From: CAZFZT01 sp964523675
GTDB lineage: Bacteria > Planctomycetota > Phycisphaerae > Phycisphaerales > SM1A02
Direction: 5' to 3'
NCBI GenBank assembly: GCA_964523675.1
Contig: CAZFZT010000080.1
Coordinates: 1-14,890, forward strand
DNA: 14,890 bases
Under the pieces are notes generated by a model. That model was not told where the DNA came from. It made no database searches and saw nothing but the letters and a program-made list of their open reading frames with translations. A program made the translations under genes and the position numbers. Positions 7,443-13,857 of the stretch are shown one piece after another. Every line of letters begins with the position of its first letter. Position 1 is the stretch's first letter.

Positions 7443-8402
7443 ATGGCTGCTTCGCGCGACATGCCTTCCCTGCTTGAACGACTGGCGACGCTGGGCGACC
7501 TCGCCCGGCTGCGCATGTTGCGGCTGCTCGATCAGCATGAATTGTCGGTGGGCGAGCTGGCGAAGTCGTTGCAATTGCCGCAATCGACCGTGAGCCGGCA
7601 CCTGAAGACGCTGCATGAGGGCGGCTGGGTGGTCAAGCGCACCGAGGGAACAGCGAGTCTGTTTCGCCTGGTGCCGGAGTCGCTTGATGCGGCTGCGCGC
7701 GAACTGTGGAATGTGACGCGGACGCAAGCGGATGCCTCGCGCGAGTTTCGCGGCTTCGATGAGGATGACCACCGGCTTGAGGAAGTGCTCGGTGCCCGGC
7801 GAACCGATGCGCGGGCGTTCTTCGGCCGGATCGGCGGCGAGTGGGATGAACTGCGGCAGACGCTCTTTGGAAGGCACTTCACCTGCGAAGCGCTGCTCTC
7901 CCTGCTTGATGAGTCTTGGACGGTGGCGGACCTCGGCTGCGGCACGGGCAATGCGCTGGAATTGCTTGCGCCGCATGTGGCGCATGTGATCGGCGTCGAT
8001 CGTGAGCAGGCCATGATCCAGGCCGCGAAGAAGCGCATGCGCGGCTCCTCGAAAGTTGAGTTCAGGCAGGGCGATCTGATGGAGTTGCCACTCAGGGATC
8101 ATGAACTCGATGCGGCGGTTGCGTTTCTGGTGATGCCGTACCTGTCGGAGCCGGCGGGCGCGATTGTTGAGATGGCGCGTGTGCTCAAGCCGGGCGGTGC
8201 GGCGCTGATCGTGGACATGGTGGCACACGATCGTGAGACGTATCGTCACACGATGGGGCATCTGCACCTTGGATTCTCAGAGGAGCAGATCAAGCAGTGG
8301 GCGAAGAAGGCGCGGTTGAAGGTGGCCCGCTACCGGCGGCTGCGAGCTGATCCCGAGAGCAAAGGCCCGGCGCTGTTCGCGGCATTGCTGCGGCGGATCT
8401 GA
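7443..8402 (+). CDS. ArsR-family regulator fused to a SAM-dependent methyltransferase
   Basis: This 319-aa protein has an N-terminal ArsR/SmtB winged helix-turn-helix (residues 8-75: LATLGDLARLRMLRLL, then LSVGELAKSLQLPQSTVSRH and HEGGWVVKR with a wing). It is joined to a class I methyltransferase. SAM-binding motif I is DLGCGTG at residues 163-169, followed by IGVDREQAMI (motif II acidic residue) and LPLRDHELDAAVAF, with RVLKPGGAALIVD as a late motif. No cysteine pair of a classical metal sensor is seen in the HTH helix. It is a recognised fusion type in which the enzyme half may sense or use SAM, but the methyl acceptor is not known. ATG 7443 is preferred over TTG at 7440. No Shine-Dalgarno sequence is visible. 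It is convergent with the MFS gene, 49 bases away. Confidence 0.9.
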   Translation: MAASRDMPSLLERLATLGDLARLRMLRLLDQHELSVGELAKSLQLPQSTVSRHLKTLHEGGWVVKRTEGTASLFRLVPESLDAAARELWNVTRTQADASREFRGFDEDDHRLEEVLGARRTDARAFFGRIGGEWDELRQTLFGRHFTCEALLSLLDESWTVADLGCGTGNALELLAPHVAHVIGVDREQAMIQAAKKRMRGSSKVEFRQGDLMELPLRDHELDAAVAFLVMPYLSEPAGAIVEMARVLKPGGAALIVDMVAHDRETYRHTMGHLHLGFSEEQIKQWAKKARLKVARYRRLRADPESKGPALFAALLRRI

Positions 8403-8451
8403 GAATCGGCAAGGGAAGTGCGGGGGACGCCGGCGATCCTCTGGTGCTGCT

Positions 8452-9747
8452 TCAGTTGTTGCGTGGTGAGCGCAGCGCGAAGATGGTGAGCGCGCTGAGC
8501 GAGCCGTAGGCAAAGGCGAAGATCCAGATGATGGCGTGATAGGTGGCCTGGTCGGGCGCGCCGTGACCGAGAATGGCCAGGAGCGTGGCAGCTGCGCCGA
8601 CGCCGAGCAGGTGGTAGCCGAGGTTTCCGCTGGCGTGATAAGCGCCCATGGCCAGGGAGCCGCGGCCGGATCGGCTGGCGAGGACGATGCTCGTGGGCAT
8701 GAGGCCCGCTCCCGCAATGCCGAAGCAGAGCATGGCGAGGGCGAGCGGCGCCACACCAAGTGGCGCGAGCAGCGGAATCGACGCAAGCGAGACGCAGTAC
8801 ACGGTCGAAGAAGCGGCGCGCACGCGCAGGTGGCCGAAGCGATCAGCAAGGCATCCGGCCGGCCAGGAGCCGAGCGCCGTCAGAAGGAGCGTTCCGCCGA
8901 GCAACATGCCGCGCACCTGTGGTTCGAAGTGTACGGCGAGCGCGAAATAGAAGAGAAGGGTCGTGCTGGCAAGGCCGGCCAGCGCGCGGTCGCCTGCGGT
9001 CATGATCAGCGCCGGCCAGAGCGGGGAAGCGGTGTTGCGCGAGTCGATCGCGCCGGTATCGCTGACAAGAGGACAGGAGCGCACAAGCCCGTCGAAATGC
9101 GCATGTCGAAGCAAGGCGAAGGTCGCAATGGCAAAGCAGGCAAGCGAACCGACGACGAGCGCCATGACAGCATCATGTTGACCGATCGCGCCGCCGCCGA
9201 TGAAGCCGGTGGCGATCCCGAGCATCAGAATGGTTCCCGCTGCGCCGAAGCGCGCGCCTCGCCGGCGCGCAGCCCCTGCTTTGCTGAGCAGATCAAAGAT
9301 GATGGCCAGGAGCACGAGATCGGCTGCGCCTTCAAGGATGCGAAGCGATAGCGTCCATGCAAAGCCGATCGGCATGGCCATGAGCGCGAAGAGCGCTCCG
9401 CTGAAGACGGCAGCGCCGGCGAGCAGCACGGAGGGAGGCATGCTCTTGCGCAGGCGCGCCAGCAGCGGCAGCACGGCGACCGCACCGATGAGATTGACAG
9501 CCATGAACCAGTGCGACGCCGCCACGCTCGTGCCGTACCGTTCGACGAACAGTTCGCTCAGCAGGGGCGTGACCAGGCCGTTGGGCAACGCGCCGAGGTA
9601 GAGCATGCCGATGGCCATCGCCAGGGGCCACTTCGAGCCGGCCGCCGCGACCTCCGCAGCCGTCACGCCGAGCCCGCCCGGCACGGGTGCAGCGATCGGC
9701 TCCATCGCCGGCGTGGACATCTGTGCAGTGGACAGCGGTTGCGGCAT
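8452..9747 (-). CDS. Major facilitator superfamily (MFS) transporter
   Basis: This 431-aa inner-membrane protein has about 12 hydrophobic segments, starting at about residue 41 (LAMAIGMLYLGALPNGLVTP) after a hydrophilic N-terminus of about 38 residues. The central cytoplasmic loop follows helix 6 (ALLRHAHFDGLVRS...DSRNTASP). The second half contains an MFS-like GCLADRFGHLRVRA loop, a motif A echo, between helices 8 and 9. The substrate cannot be inferred from sequence alone. A near-consensus promoter overlapped by a Fur-box-like palindrome lies upstream (9796-9828), which would tie it to iron or siderophore movement. The start at 9747 has no Shine-Dalgarno sequence, and M10 or M15 remain possible. 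It is convergent with the methyltransferase fusion and divergent from a small lipoprotein. Confidence 0.87.
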   Translation of the reverse strand: MPQPLSTAQMSTPAMEPIAAPVPGGLGVTAAEVAAAGSKWPLAMAIGMLYLGALPNGLVTPLLSELFVERYGTSVAASHWFMAVNLIGAVAVLPLLARLRKSMPPSVLLAGAAVFSGALFALMAMPIGFAWTLSLRILEGAADLVLLAIIFDLLSKAGAARRRGARFGAAGTILMLGIATGFIGGGAIGQHDAVMALVVGSLACFAIATFALLRHAHFDGLVRSCPLVSDTGAIDSRNTASPLWPALIMTAGDRALAGLASTTLLFYFALAVHFEPQVRGMLLGGTLLLTALGSWPAGCLADRFGHLRVRAASSTVYCVSLASIPLLAPLGVAPLALAMLCFGIAGAGLMPTSIVLASRSGRGSLAMGAYHASGNLGYHLLGVGAAATLLAILGHGAPDQATYHAIIWIFAFAYGSLSALTIFALRSPRNN

Positions 9748-9795
9748 CAGGAGGCGAAAGCGGGCTGCGGAAGAAGGGACGAAAGCGGGCTGGAC

Positions 9796-9828
9796 TGCGA
9801 ATCATTCTCAACTGCGCGCGGTTGTCAA
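9796..9828 (-). promoter_or_regulatory. Minus-strand promoter overlapped by a Fur-box-like palindrome
   Basis: On the minus strand TTGACA (9828-9823) is a perfect -35 box. A -10-like AATGAT follows after 16 bases (9806-9801). Overlapping the -10 is TGCGAATCATTCTCA (9796-9810, plus strand), which agrees with the 7-1-7 Fur consensus TGATAATNATTATCA at 12 of 15 positions, including the unspecified centre. About 50 bases separate this from the MFS start. The site position is suited to repression by iron-loaded Fur; no Fur gene is in the window. Confidence 0.4.
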
Positions 9829-9945
9829 GTCAGCGAGGAATGGTAGCGCTGCCGGGGGGCGCGTTGAGCGGGCGGGGAGGGGGATGAGGCGGTTTCGGTA
9901 TTCGATCCGGTCGTCAGGGTGGGGTGCGGCCGGCTACCTTCGCGC

Positions 9946-10269
9946 ATGAGACGACATGAGAGACTATTGCTGGGAGCTGCCACATTCGCCCTCTGTGCTG
10001 GAGGATGCGCCGCGCCGCGCGCAGCCGGGCCGATTCTGGCCTCGGAGCGGGCGGAGCTGCGCGAGAGCGCGTTCCAAGCGGTTGAGATACGCGAGCATCC
10101 GGAGGCGATCACGTATGGCTTGATCGCGCATGACGGCGTGCTGGTGGAGCCGCGTTCGCCTGCCGACGAGGCGTGGCTGCTCAATCCGGACGATCGCGCG
10201 CTTGAGGTGATCGAGCGGCTGAACCACACGGTTCCGCTGTCGAGACGGAGCGTGATGCCGATGTGGTAG
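9946..10269 (+). CDS. Small putative lipoprotein
   Basis: This 107-aa protein begins MRRHERLLLGAATFALCAGGC, a signal peptide ending in a lipobox-like AGGC, so it is probably a lipid-anchored extracytoplasmic protein. The remainder (about 87 residues) is not a family I recognise. It is charged and contains ITYGLIAHDGVLVEPRSPADEAW, which looks like a compact beta-strand pair, and a C-terminal ALEVIERLNHTVPLSRR. I chose ATG 9946 over an earlier in-frame codon because the signal peptide begins there. There is no Shine-Dalgarno sequence. It is divergent from the MFS gene across the promoter region at 9796-9828 and convergent with the fructosamine-kinase-like gene, separated from it by copy 3 of the repeat. 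The function is unknown. Confidence 0.68.
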   Translation: MRRHERLLLGAATFALCAGGCAAPRAAGPILASERAELRESAFQAVEIREHPEAITYGLIAHDGVLVEPRSPADEAWLLNPDDRALEVIERLNHTVPLSRRSVMPMW

Positions 10270-10291
10270 GTGTGTGCGCGTTGTGCGGTGA

Positions 10292-10350
10292 CCCGGGGCG
10301 TCGCCTGGGCGCAGGTGCGCTGCTTCTGCGCTTTGCCACGGCATGGTGTG
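10292..10350. repeat. Interspersed intergenic repeat, copy 3
   Basis: This copy begins CCCGGGGCGTCGCCTGGGCG, one base different from the first 20 bases of copies 1 and 2, then TGCTTCTGCGCTTTGCCACGG. It fills the gap between the convergent small lipoprotein and fructosamine-kinase-like genes, ending directly at the latter's stop codon. The end pairing of CCGGGGC with GCCACGG has one mismatch. Confidence 0.65.
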
Positions 10351-11238
10351 TTAGCGCGTGAGCGACTGCGCGAGGTTGATGGCCTGGGCTGCGTAACTGC
10401 GGCCGAAGATGTTGATGTGGTTGAGGATGTGGTAGAGCTGATACACGCCGATGCGCGTGCGGATGTTGGCCTGATCGGGGTTGCGGGCTGCGTAGGCGTC
10501 GCAACAGGCGCGGGGGAATCCGCCGAAGAGCTCCATCATGGCGATGTCAGCCCAGCCGTCGCCGATGGAGGGCGCGGGGTCGATGAGGGCGATGCGCTTG
10601 CGGCCGGTGTGATCCTGCGCGGGCAGCGCGTTGCCCGACCACAGATCGCCATGAAGAAGTGCGGGCTTTGGTTGGCGCGGGATGAGCGACTCAAGTTGAT
10701 CGATGACGCGCTGGATGAGAGCTGCTTCATCGCGCTGAAGTCGAGCAGCGCTGTGCGCGAGGCGAAGCTGGTGGCCGAGTCGATGCTCGGCGTTGAACTC
10801 CACCCAGTCATCACACCAGTCGTTCGGCTGGGGTGTGGTGCCGAGATGATTGTGGATCGCAAAGCCGTAGCGGCTACCTGCATCGCGTGCGTGCAATGAA
10901 GCAAGTTCATTGCCGAAGTCGATCCAGGTCTGTTCCGTTGCAGCGGCGGGCGTGATCGCTTCCATGATGAAGACGGCCTGGCCTTGCGCGAGGGCAATGC
11001 CGAGCGGCGCCGGGACGAGGACGCTCTGCGATGCCGCAAGAGCGTGCAGGCCATGCGATTCCTCTTCAAAGAGCGCGGCTTGGGCCGCGCTGGCGATCTT
11101 GGCGACGAGGTGCGAGCCGTCGTCAAGCGTGATGCGCAAGACCCGGTGAATGCAGCCGCCGGTGAGCGGCTGGACAGCGACGGCGCTGCGATCGAGGCGG
11201 AGTTGTTCGGCCGCCGATTGAACGAGTGCAAGACTCAT
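10351..11238 (-). CDS. Fructosamine/ketosamine-3-kinase-like phosphotransferase
   Basis: This 295-aa cytosolic protein belongs to the aminoglycoside-phosphotransferase fold, with closest resemblance to fructosamine kinases, which phosphorylate sugar adducts on protein amines so that they fall off. Visible are the nucleotide loop GGCIHRV (27-33), the ATP-contacting lysine K47 (LVAKI) with helix E60, the catalytic HGDLWSGN (196-203), and the metal-binding D220 (LIDPAPSIGD). The C-terminal end, ADIAMMELFGGF, is also the family's pattern. The length is typical (about 290 aa). I start at M 11238, where the homologous N-terminal helix begins. It is divergent from the BtuF-like gene, with 129 bases between the starts. 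Its substrate is inferred by family only. Confidence 0.88.
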   Translation of the reverse strand: MSLALVQSAAEQLRLDRSAVAVQPLTGGCIHRVLRITLDDGSHLVAKIASAAQAALFEEESHGLHALAASQSVLVPAPLGIALAQGQAVFIMEAITPAAATEQTWIDFGNELASLHARDAGSRYGFAIHNHLGTTPQPNDWCDDWVEFNAEHRLGHQLRLAHSAARLQRDEAALIQRVIDQLESLIPRQPKPALLHGDLWSGNALPAQDHTGRKRIALIDPAPSIGDGWADIAMMELFGGFPRACCDAYAARNPDQANIRTRIGVYQLYHILNHINIFGRSYAAQAINLAQSLTR

Positions 11239-11289
11239 GCGAGTGACGTTAGATGCGTGGCGCGGCTTGTTCCAACGACTGCGGATGTT

Positions 11290-11340
11290 CCTCGAAGCTA
11301 TCCTCGAACCTTCAATCATCGCGGTGCATTTTGTTCGAGG
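11290..11340. promoter_or_regulatory. Three CCTCGAA motifs in a divergent promoter gap
   Basis: CCTCGAA occurs at 11290-11296 and 11302-11308 in direct orientation 12 bases apart, and once inverted (TTCGAGG) at 11334-11340. The gap lies between the fructosamine-kinase-like gene and the BtuF-like gene. It may be an operator set, but the motif is short and no -35/-10 pair could be fixed beside it. Confidence 0.25.
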
Positions 11341-11367
11341 TCTCGGAAGAGGTTCTATTGTCCTGGC

Positions 11368-12285
11368 ATGACGCTGCCGCGCGTTGTTTCACTTGTTCCC
11401 TCTGCGACGGAAATGCTCTGCGCGCTGGGGGGAGAGTCGATGCTGGTCGGACGATCGCATGAATGCGACTTTCCGCAATCGATCACGCACGTGCCGGCAT
11501 TGACGCGGCAGCGGGTTTCGGCGGTGGGTTCGGCGGCGATCGATCGGCAGGTGCGCGAAGCGCTCGGCGGCGGGGGGGACGCTTCGCTGTATATGCTCGA
11601 TGCTGCGCTCCTTGCGCAGTTGCGTCCGAATCTGATTCTGACGCAGGACGTGTGCCAGGTGTGCTCGATTGACATGAGCGCCGTGCGCGAGGCGGCCGGT
11701 CGGCTTGATCCCCAGCCGCAGATCATCAGTCTGAACCCGCAGACGATCGATGATGTCTTTGACGGCATGGTGCGCGTGGCGGAGGCGGCGGAGCTTTCGC
11801 AGGATCGGATCGTTTCTCTGCGCGAGCGCTCCTGGCAGGCGCGGGAGCATGTGAATGCGTACACGCCGGGCGAGCGCGTGGCTGTAGTTGAATGGCTGGA
11901 GCCGCTTTTCGTGGCCGGCCGCTGGACGCCGCAACTGGTCGAGCAGGCGGGGGGGGAGCATCCGCTGAACGCGCCGGGTGCGAAGTCGCGTCAGGTTTCG
12001 GCGGAGGAGTTCGTCGCATCGCAACCGGAGCGTCTCATCATCTGCCCGTGCGGCTTCACCATCGATCAGACACAGCGCGAGATGCATCTGCTCACATCGC
12101 AGCCATGGTGGCGATCGCTGACTGCGGTGCAGCGAGGCGCGGTGATGCTGGTTGACGGTTCGCAGATGTTCAGCCGGCCCGGGCCGCGCTTGATTGATGC
12201 GCTGGAGTGGCTGGTGGGTTGGCTCAATGAACGGCCTGGGTTGATGAAGAAGTCATTTCCGGCGGTTGCATTTGATGGCGCGTAG
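11368..12285 (+). CDS. BtuF-like cobalamin-binding-type protein without signal peptide
   Basis: This 305-aa protein has the fold and motifs of ABC-type substrate-binding proteins of the BtuF/FepB type: VVSLVPSATEMLCAL (6-20), HECDFP (31-36), LILTQDVCQVC, EWLEPLFVAGRW, and ICPCGF, with PGPRLIDALEWL at the end. Unlike periplasmic BtuF it has no signal peptide; it begins MTLPRVVSLVP, so it should be cytosolic. Cytosolic relatives annotated as cobalamin-binding proteins are widespread in bacteria without an adjacent transporter, and none is seen here. The longer in-frame extension upstream is opposite the neighbouring kinase gene and was not used. It is followed by a hairpin terminator. The family call is secure, the ligand is not. 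Confidence 0.85.
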   Translation: MTLPRVVSLVPSATEMLCALGGESMLVGRSHECDFPQSITHVPALTRQRVSAVGSAAIDRQVREALGGGGDASLYMLDAALLAQLRPNLILTQDVCQVCSIDMSAVREAAGRLDPQPQIISLNPQTIDDVFDGMVRVAEAAELSQDRIVSLRERSWQAREHVNAYTPGERVAVVEWLEPLFVAGRWTPQLVEQAGGEHPLNAPGAKSRQVSAEEFVASQPERLIICPCGFTIDQTQREMHLLTSQPWWRSLTAVQRGAVMLVDGSQMFSRPGPRLIDALEWLVGWLNERPGLMKKSFPAVAFDGA

Positions 12286-12320
12286 CCCGCAGCACATCGC
12301 GGCTGTTCCTGGATGAAAGA

Positions 12321-12359
12321 AACGCGGCCGCCACTGTCAAACGGTGACGGCCGCGCGTT
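12321..12359. terminator. Hairpin terminator between convergent genes
   Basis: AACGCGGCCGCCAC (12321-12334) and GTGACGGCCGCGCGTT (12344-12359) form a long GC-rich stem with a short loop. On the minus strand it is followed by TTTCTTTC, an intrinsic terminator pattern. It lies between the BtuF-like gene's stop (12285) and the dockerin-like remnant's stop (12382), so it probably serves both directions. Confidence 0.7.
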
Positions 12360-12381
12360 CTAAAGGAGCTTCAAGGTGGGG

Positions 12382-12466
12382 TTACCCCCAGTCGGCGAGC
12401 AGGAGCAGGAGGTCGGACACGCCGACGCTGCATCCTCCATCAAGATCGGCGGGGCAATTGCGGAAG
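12382..12466 (-). pseudogene. Isolated C-terminal dockerin-like tail of a secreted protein
   Basis: The minus strand encodes NCPADLDGGCSVGVSDLL, then LLLADWG and a TAA stop at 12382-12384. The pattern of CPADLDG, a short VGV, and DLLxLLADWG at the very C-terminus is the hallmark of large secreted planctomycete proteins. The frame continues upstream only to a stop at 12559, with no start codon, no signal peptide and no protein body, and it crosses another operon's terminator. I therefore read it as the 3' end of a gene whose body was lost or replaced. A promoter was not found. The remnant is short, so the family call rests on the motif alone. Confidence 0.7.
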
Positions 12467-12478
12467 TGTGTACCTATT

Positions 12479-12508
12479 GAAAACCGCCCGTGAAGGGCCG
12501 TTGGGCGG
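12479..12508 (-). terminator. Intrinsic terminator of the small minus-strand operon
   Basis: On the minus strand CCGCCC (12508-12503) pairs with GGGCGG (12489-12484) around a 13-base loop and is followed by TTTT (12483-12480). It lies 28 bases after the stop codon of the 74-aa membrane protein gene. It also marks the left boundary of the sequence that replaced the body of the dockerin-like gene. Confidence 0.6.
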
Positions 12509-12535
12509 AATTGCCGAAACTTGCTGCGGAACAGG

Positions 12536-12760
12536 TCAATGGCTTGGCGGGCGTCGGGTCATCCAGACGGCTGCCAGCAGCCCCACTCCAGCCACTAAAG
12601 GCGAAGCGGCGAGGGTGTAGTCAATCCAATCTATGTCGATCCATCGGCCTGATGGATGAGAGTAGACGGCACTCGTCTTTTCAACGTATCGAATCGCGCC
12701 CACTCCGGCAGCCAGCATCATGGCACCGAGTACGAACGCCACAATCCGCCACCGACTCAC
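12536..12760 (-). CDS. Small two-helix membrane protein
   Basis: This 74-aa protein starts with GTG, whose last bases form the upstream gene's TGA stop (GTGA overlap), so it is probably translated by coupling. There are two hydrophobic segments, RIVAFVLGAMMLAAGVGAI (about 4-22) and TLAASPLVAGVGLLAAVWM (about 49-67), joined by a hydrophilic loop with YVEKTSAVYSHPSGRW and IDIDWIDY. It should sit in the inner membrane as a hairpin with a short charged tail (TRRPPSH). I do not recognise the family. It forms an operon with the 53-aa basic protein just upstream. A longer frame extending to 12961 is not used, because it overlaps that gene out of frame. Confidence 0.6.
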   Translation of the reverse strand: MSRWRIVAFVLGAMMLAAGVGAIRYVEKTSAVYSHPSGRWIDIDWIDYTLAASPLVAGVGLLAAVWMTRRPPSH

Positions 12761-12918
12761 GACTCCCGCCCCTTCTTCTTCTGCTTGGCCTTCTTCGTGA
12801 CGGGCCAGCCGCTCTTGGGCCGGGGCTTCTTCAGCGCCTTCTCTACGGCTTGCTCCCAGTCGCCTTCGATCTTGAGGCGTTCTGGGTTGCGCTCGGGTTT
12901 GGGGGGCGGTTCGGCCAT
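12757..12918 (-). CDS. Small basic protein with conserved NPERLKIEGDWEQAV core
   Basis: This 53-aa ORF begins MAEPPPKPERNPERLKIEGDW and continues EQAVEKALKKPRPKSGWP, ending in a lysine-rich tail (VTKKAKQKKKGRES). The compact amphipathic helix framed by PERLKI and SGWP, with basic residues on both sides, is the layout of small conserved proteins that I associate with this phylum, but I cannot name a family. It has no signal peptide and no membrane segment. The DNA-binding or RNA-binding character suggested by the lysines is inference. Its TGA stop overlaps the start of the 74-aa gene. There is no Shine-Dalgarno sequence; TAGAAT lies just upstream of the ATG, so a leaderless start is possible. 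Confidence 0.6.
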   Translation of the reverse strand: MAEPPPKPERNPERLKIEGDWEQAVEKALKKPRPKSGWPVTKKAKQKKKGRES

Positions 12919-12977
12919 GCCACCATTCTAACACAGAAGCATCCGCAAACTTTTTTGCCATTTACCTCGAAGCAGAC

Positions 12978-13006
12978 TTGACAGATCATTTTCCATAGCG
13001 TTTACT
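12978..13006 (+). promoter_or_regulatory. Sigma-70-type promoter for the DUF5343-like gene
   Basis: TTGACA at 12978-12983 is a perfect -35 box. TTTACT at 13001-13006 is a weaker -10 (four of six matches) at the ideal 17-base spacing. The AAGGAG Shine-Dalgarno sequence follows at 13028-13033, 7 bases before ATG 13041. The clear, textbook signals differ from the genes to the left of 12.3 kb. Confidence 0.6.
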
Positions 13007-13040
13007 ACGTCAGAATCCGACCACCACAAGGAGATTCGCT

Positions 13041-13748
13041 ATGGTAAACAACGATAACACTAGTGGTAAATCACCTGCGCCCGCGTATGTGTCGTACGTA
13101 ACGCTACGGAACTTTCTGAGCGGGCTGGCGGGGCATCCACTGCCCAGCCAAATCAATAGTTCATTGATGACGACCCATTCCGGGGCTACTCAAAGCCAAC
13201 TGATGACCGCGCTCAGGTTCTTCGGCCTAGTCGATAAGGATGGGCATCCGCAGCCCCAAATGTCACGTGTTGTTGATGCTGCCCCTGATGATGATAAATG
13301 GTCATCTGTAGCGCGTGAGGTGCTTCTTCCTCGCTATGAGCGGATCGTGAATGGGCTCGACATCAGGCGAGCAACCCAAGCCGAACTGGACAAAGCGTTC
13401 AGGGACGGCGGGGCGGGTTCTGCTCTCGCCAAAGCGGTTCGATTTTATTTGAAGGTTCTGGACGATGCGAAGGTCGAACACTCGGCCCACCTGCGCAAAA
13501 CTCGCCGCCGGGCTGCATCCGGCGGGTCGCGCCGGCCTCGTAGGCGGCAGCAACAACAGGCACAGCCAGTTGGCGACAGCGGCTCGCCCCCTCAGGGGAT
13601 GATCGACATTCCGCTCTATTTCAAGGGACGCCAGCAGGGGCTGCTTCGGGTTCCCTCTGACTTCGGGGAGAAAGACAACGATGTCAAGGTGATTGAAGCC
13701 GCCGTGAGTATGGCAACCGTTTACGCACAACAGGAAGGAGGCGACTGA
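13041..13748 (+). CDS. DUF5343-like protein
   Basis: This 235-aa protein has an N-terminal domain (about residues 15-130) that looks like DUF5343, a helical domain of unknown role. Its features are YVTLRNFLSGLAGHPLPSQI, then SGATQSQLMTALRFFGLVDKDG, and ARAVLLPRY-like text (REVLLPRYERIVNG). The family is often carried in mobile or accessory DNA, and no enzymatic motif is known for it. The middle is a basic, low-complexity linker (RKTRRRAASGGSRRPRRRQQ). The last 45 residues form a second small domain (IDIPLYFKGRQQGLLRVPSD). The start is well supported by AAGGAG at 7 bases. The stop overlaps a 28-aa ORF's start (TGATG). It is the first gene of the right-hand group. Family call moderate, function unknown. 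Confidence 0.65.
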   Translation: MVNNDNTSGKSPAPAYVSYVTLRNFLSGLAGHPLPSQINSSLMTTHSGATQSQLMTALRFFGLVDKDGHPQPQMSRVVDAAPDDDKWSSVAREVLLPRYERIVNGLDIRRATQAELDKAFRDGGAGSALAKAVRFYLKVLDDAKVEHSAHLRKTRRRAASGGSRRPRRRQQQQAQPVGDSGSPPQGMIDIPLYFKGRQQGLLRVPSDFGEKDNDVKVIEAAVSMATVYAQQEGGD

Positions 13749-13834
13749 TGCGACGAAAGCCCGCAATCTGGTCAGATCGAACAACAGGCAGGCGCTGGCC
13801 TAGCAGCGCAAAGCACAACCGTACCCGTTCGTAA
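13748..13834 (+). CDS. Possible 28-aa ORF overlapping the DUF5343-like stop
   Basis: ATG 13748 overlaps the upstream TGA by one base. Translation gives MRRKPAIWSDRTTGRRWPSS and eight more residues (AKHNRTRS) to a TAA. The peptide is highly basic and has no recognisable motif. The GGAGG run (13737-13741) upstream suits a ribosome binding site, and the overlap would allow re-initiation, but the ORF is short enough to be chance. It may instead be 3' sequence of the preceding transcript. Confidence 0.25.
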   Translation: MRRKPAIWSDRTTGRRWPSSAKHNRTRS

Positions 13835-13857
13835 GCGTGGCTGCTCGGCGGATCGGT

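Noticed and set aside
8536..9351. Plus-strand frame (271 aa) opposite the MFS gene
   Set aside because: Highly charged, low-complexity translation opposite a clear 12-helix transporter, so a shadow.
10984..11367. In-frame upstream extension of the BtuF-like protein
   Set aside because: The extension lies opposite the kinase-like gene, and the family's N-terminus starts at 11368.
12761..12961. N-terminal extension of the 74-aa membrane protein (141 aa in total)
   Set aside because: It overlaps the 53-aa gene in another frame and gives a low-complexity charged leader; the GTGA overlap explains the start.
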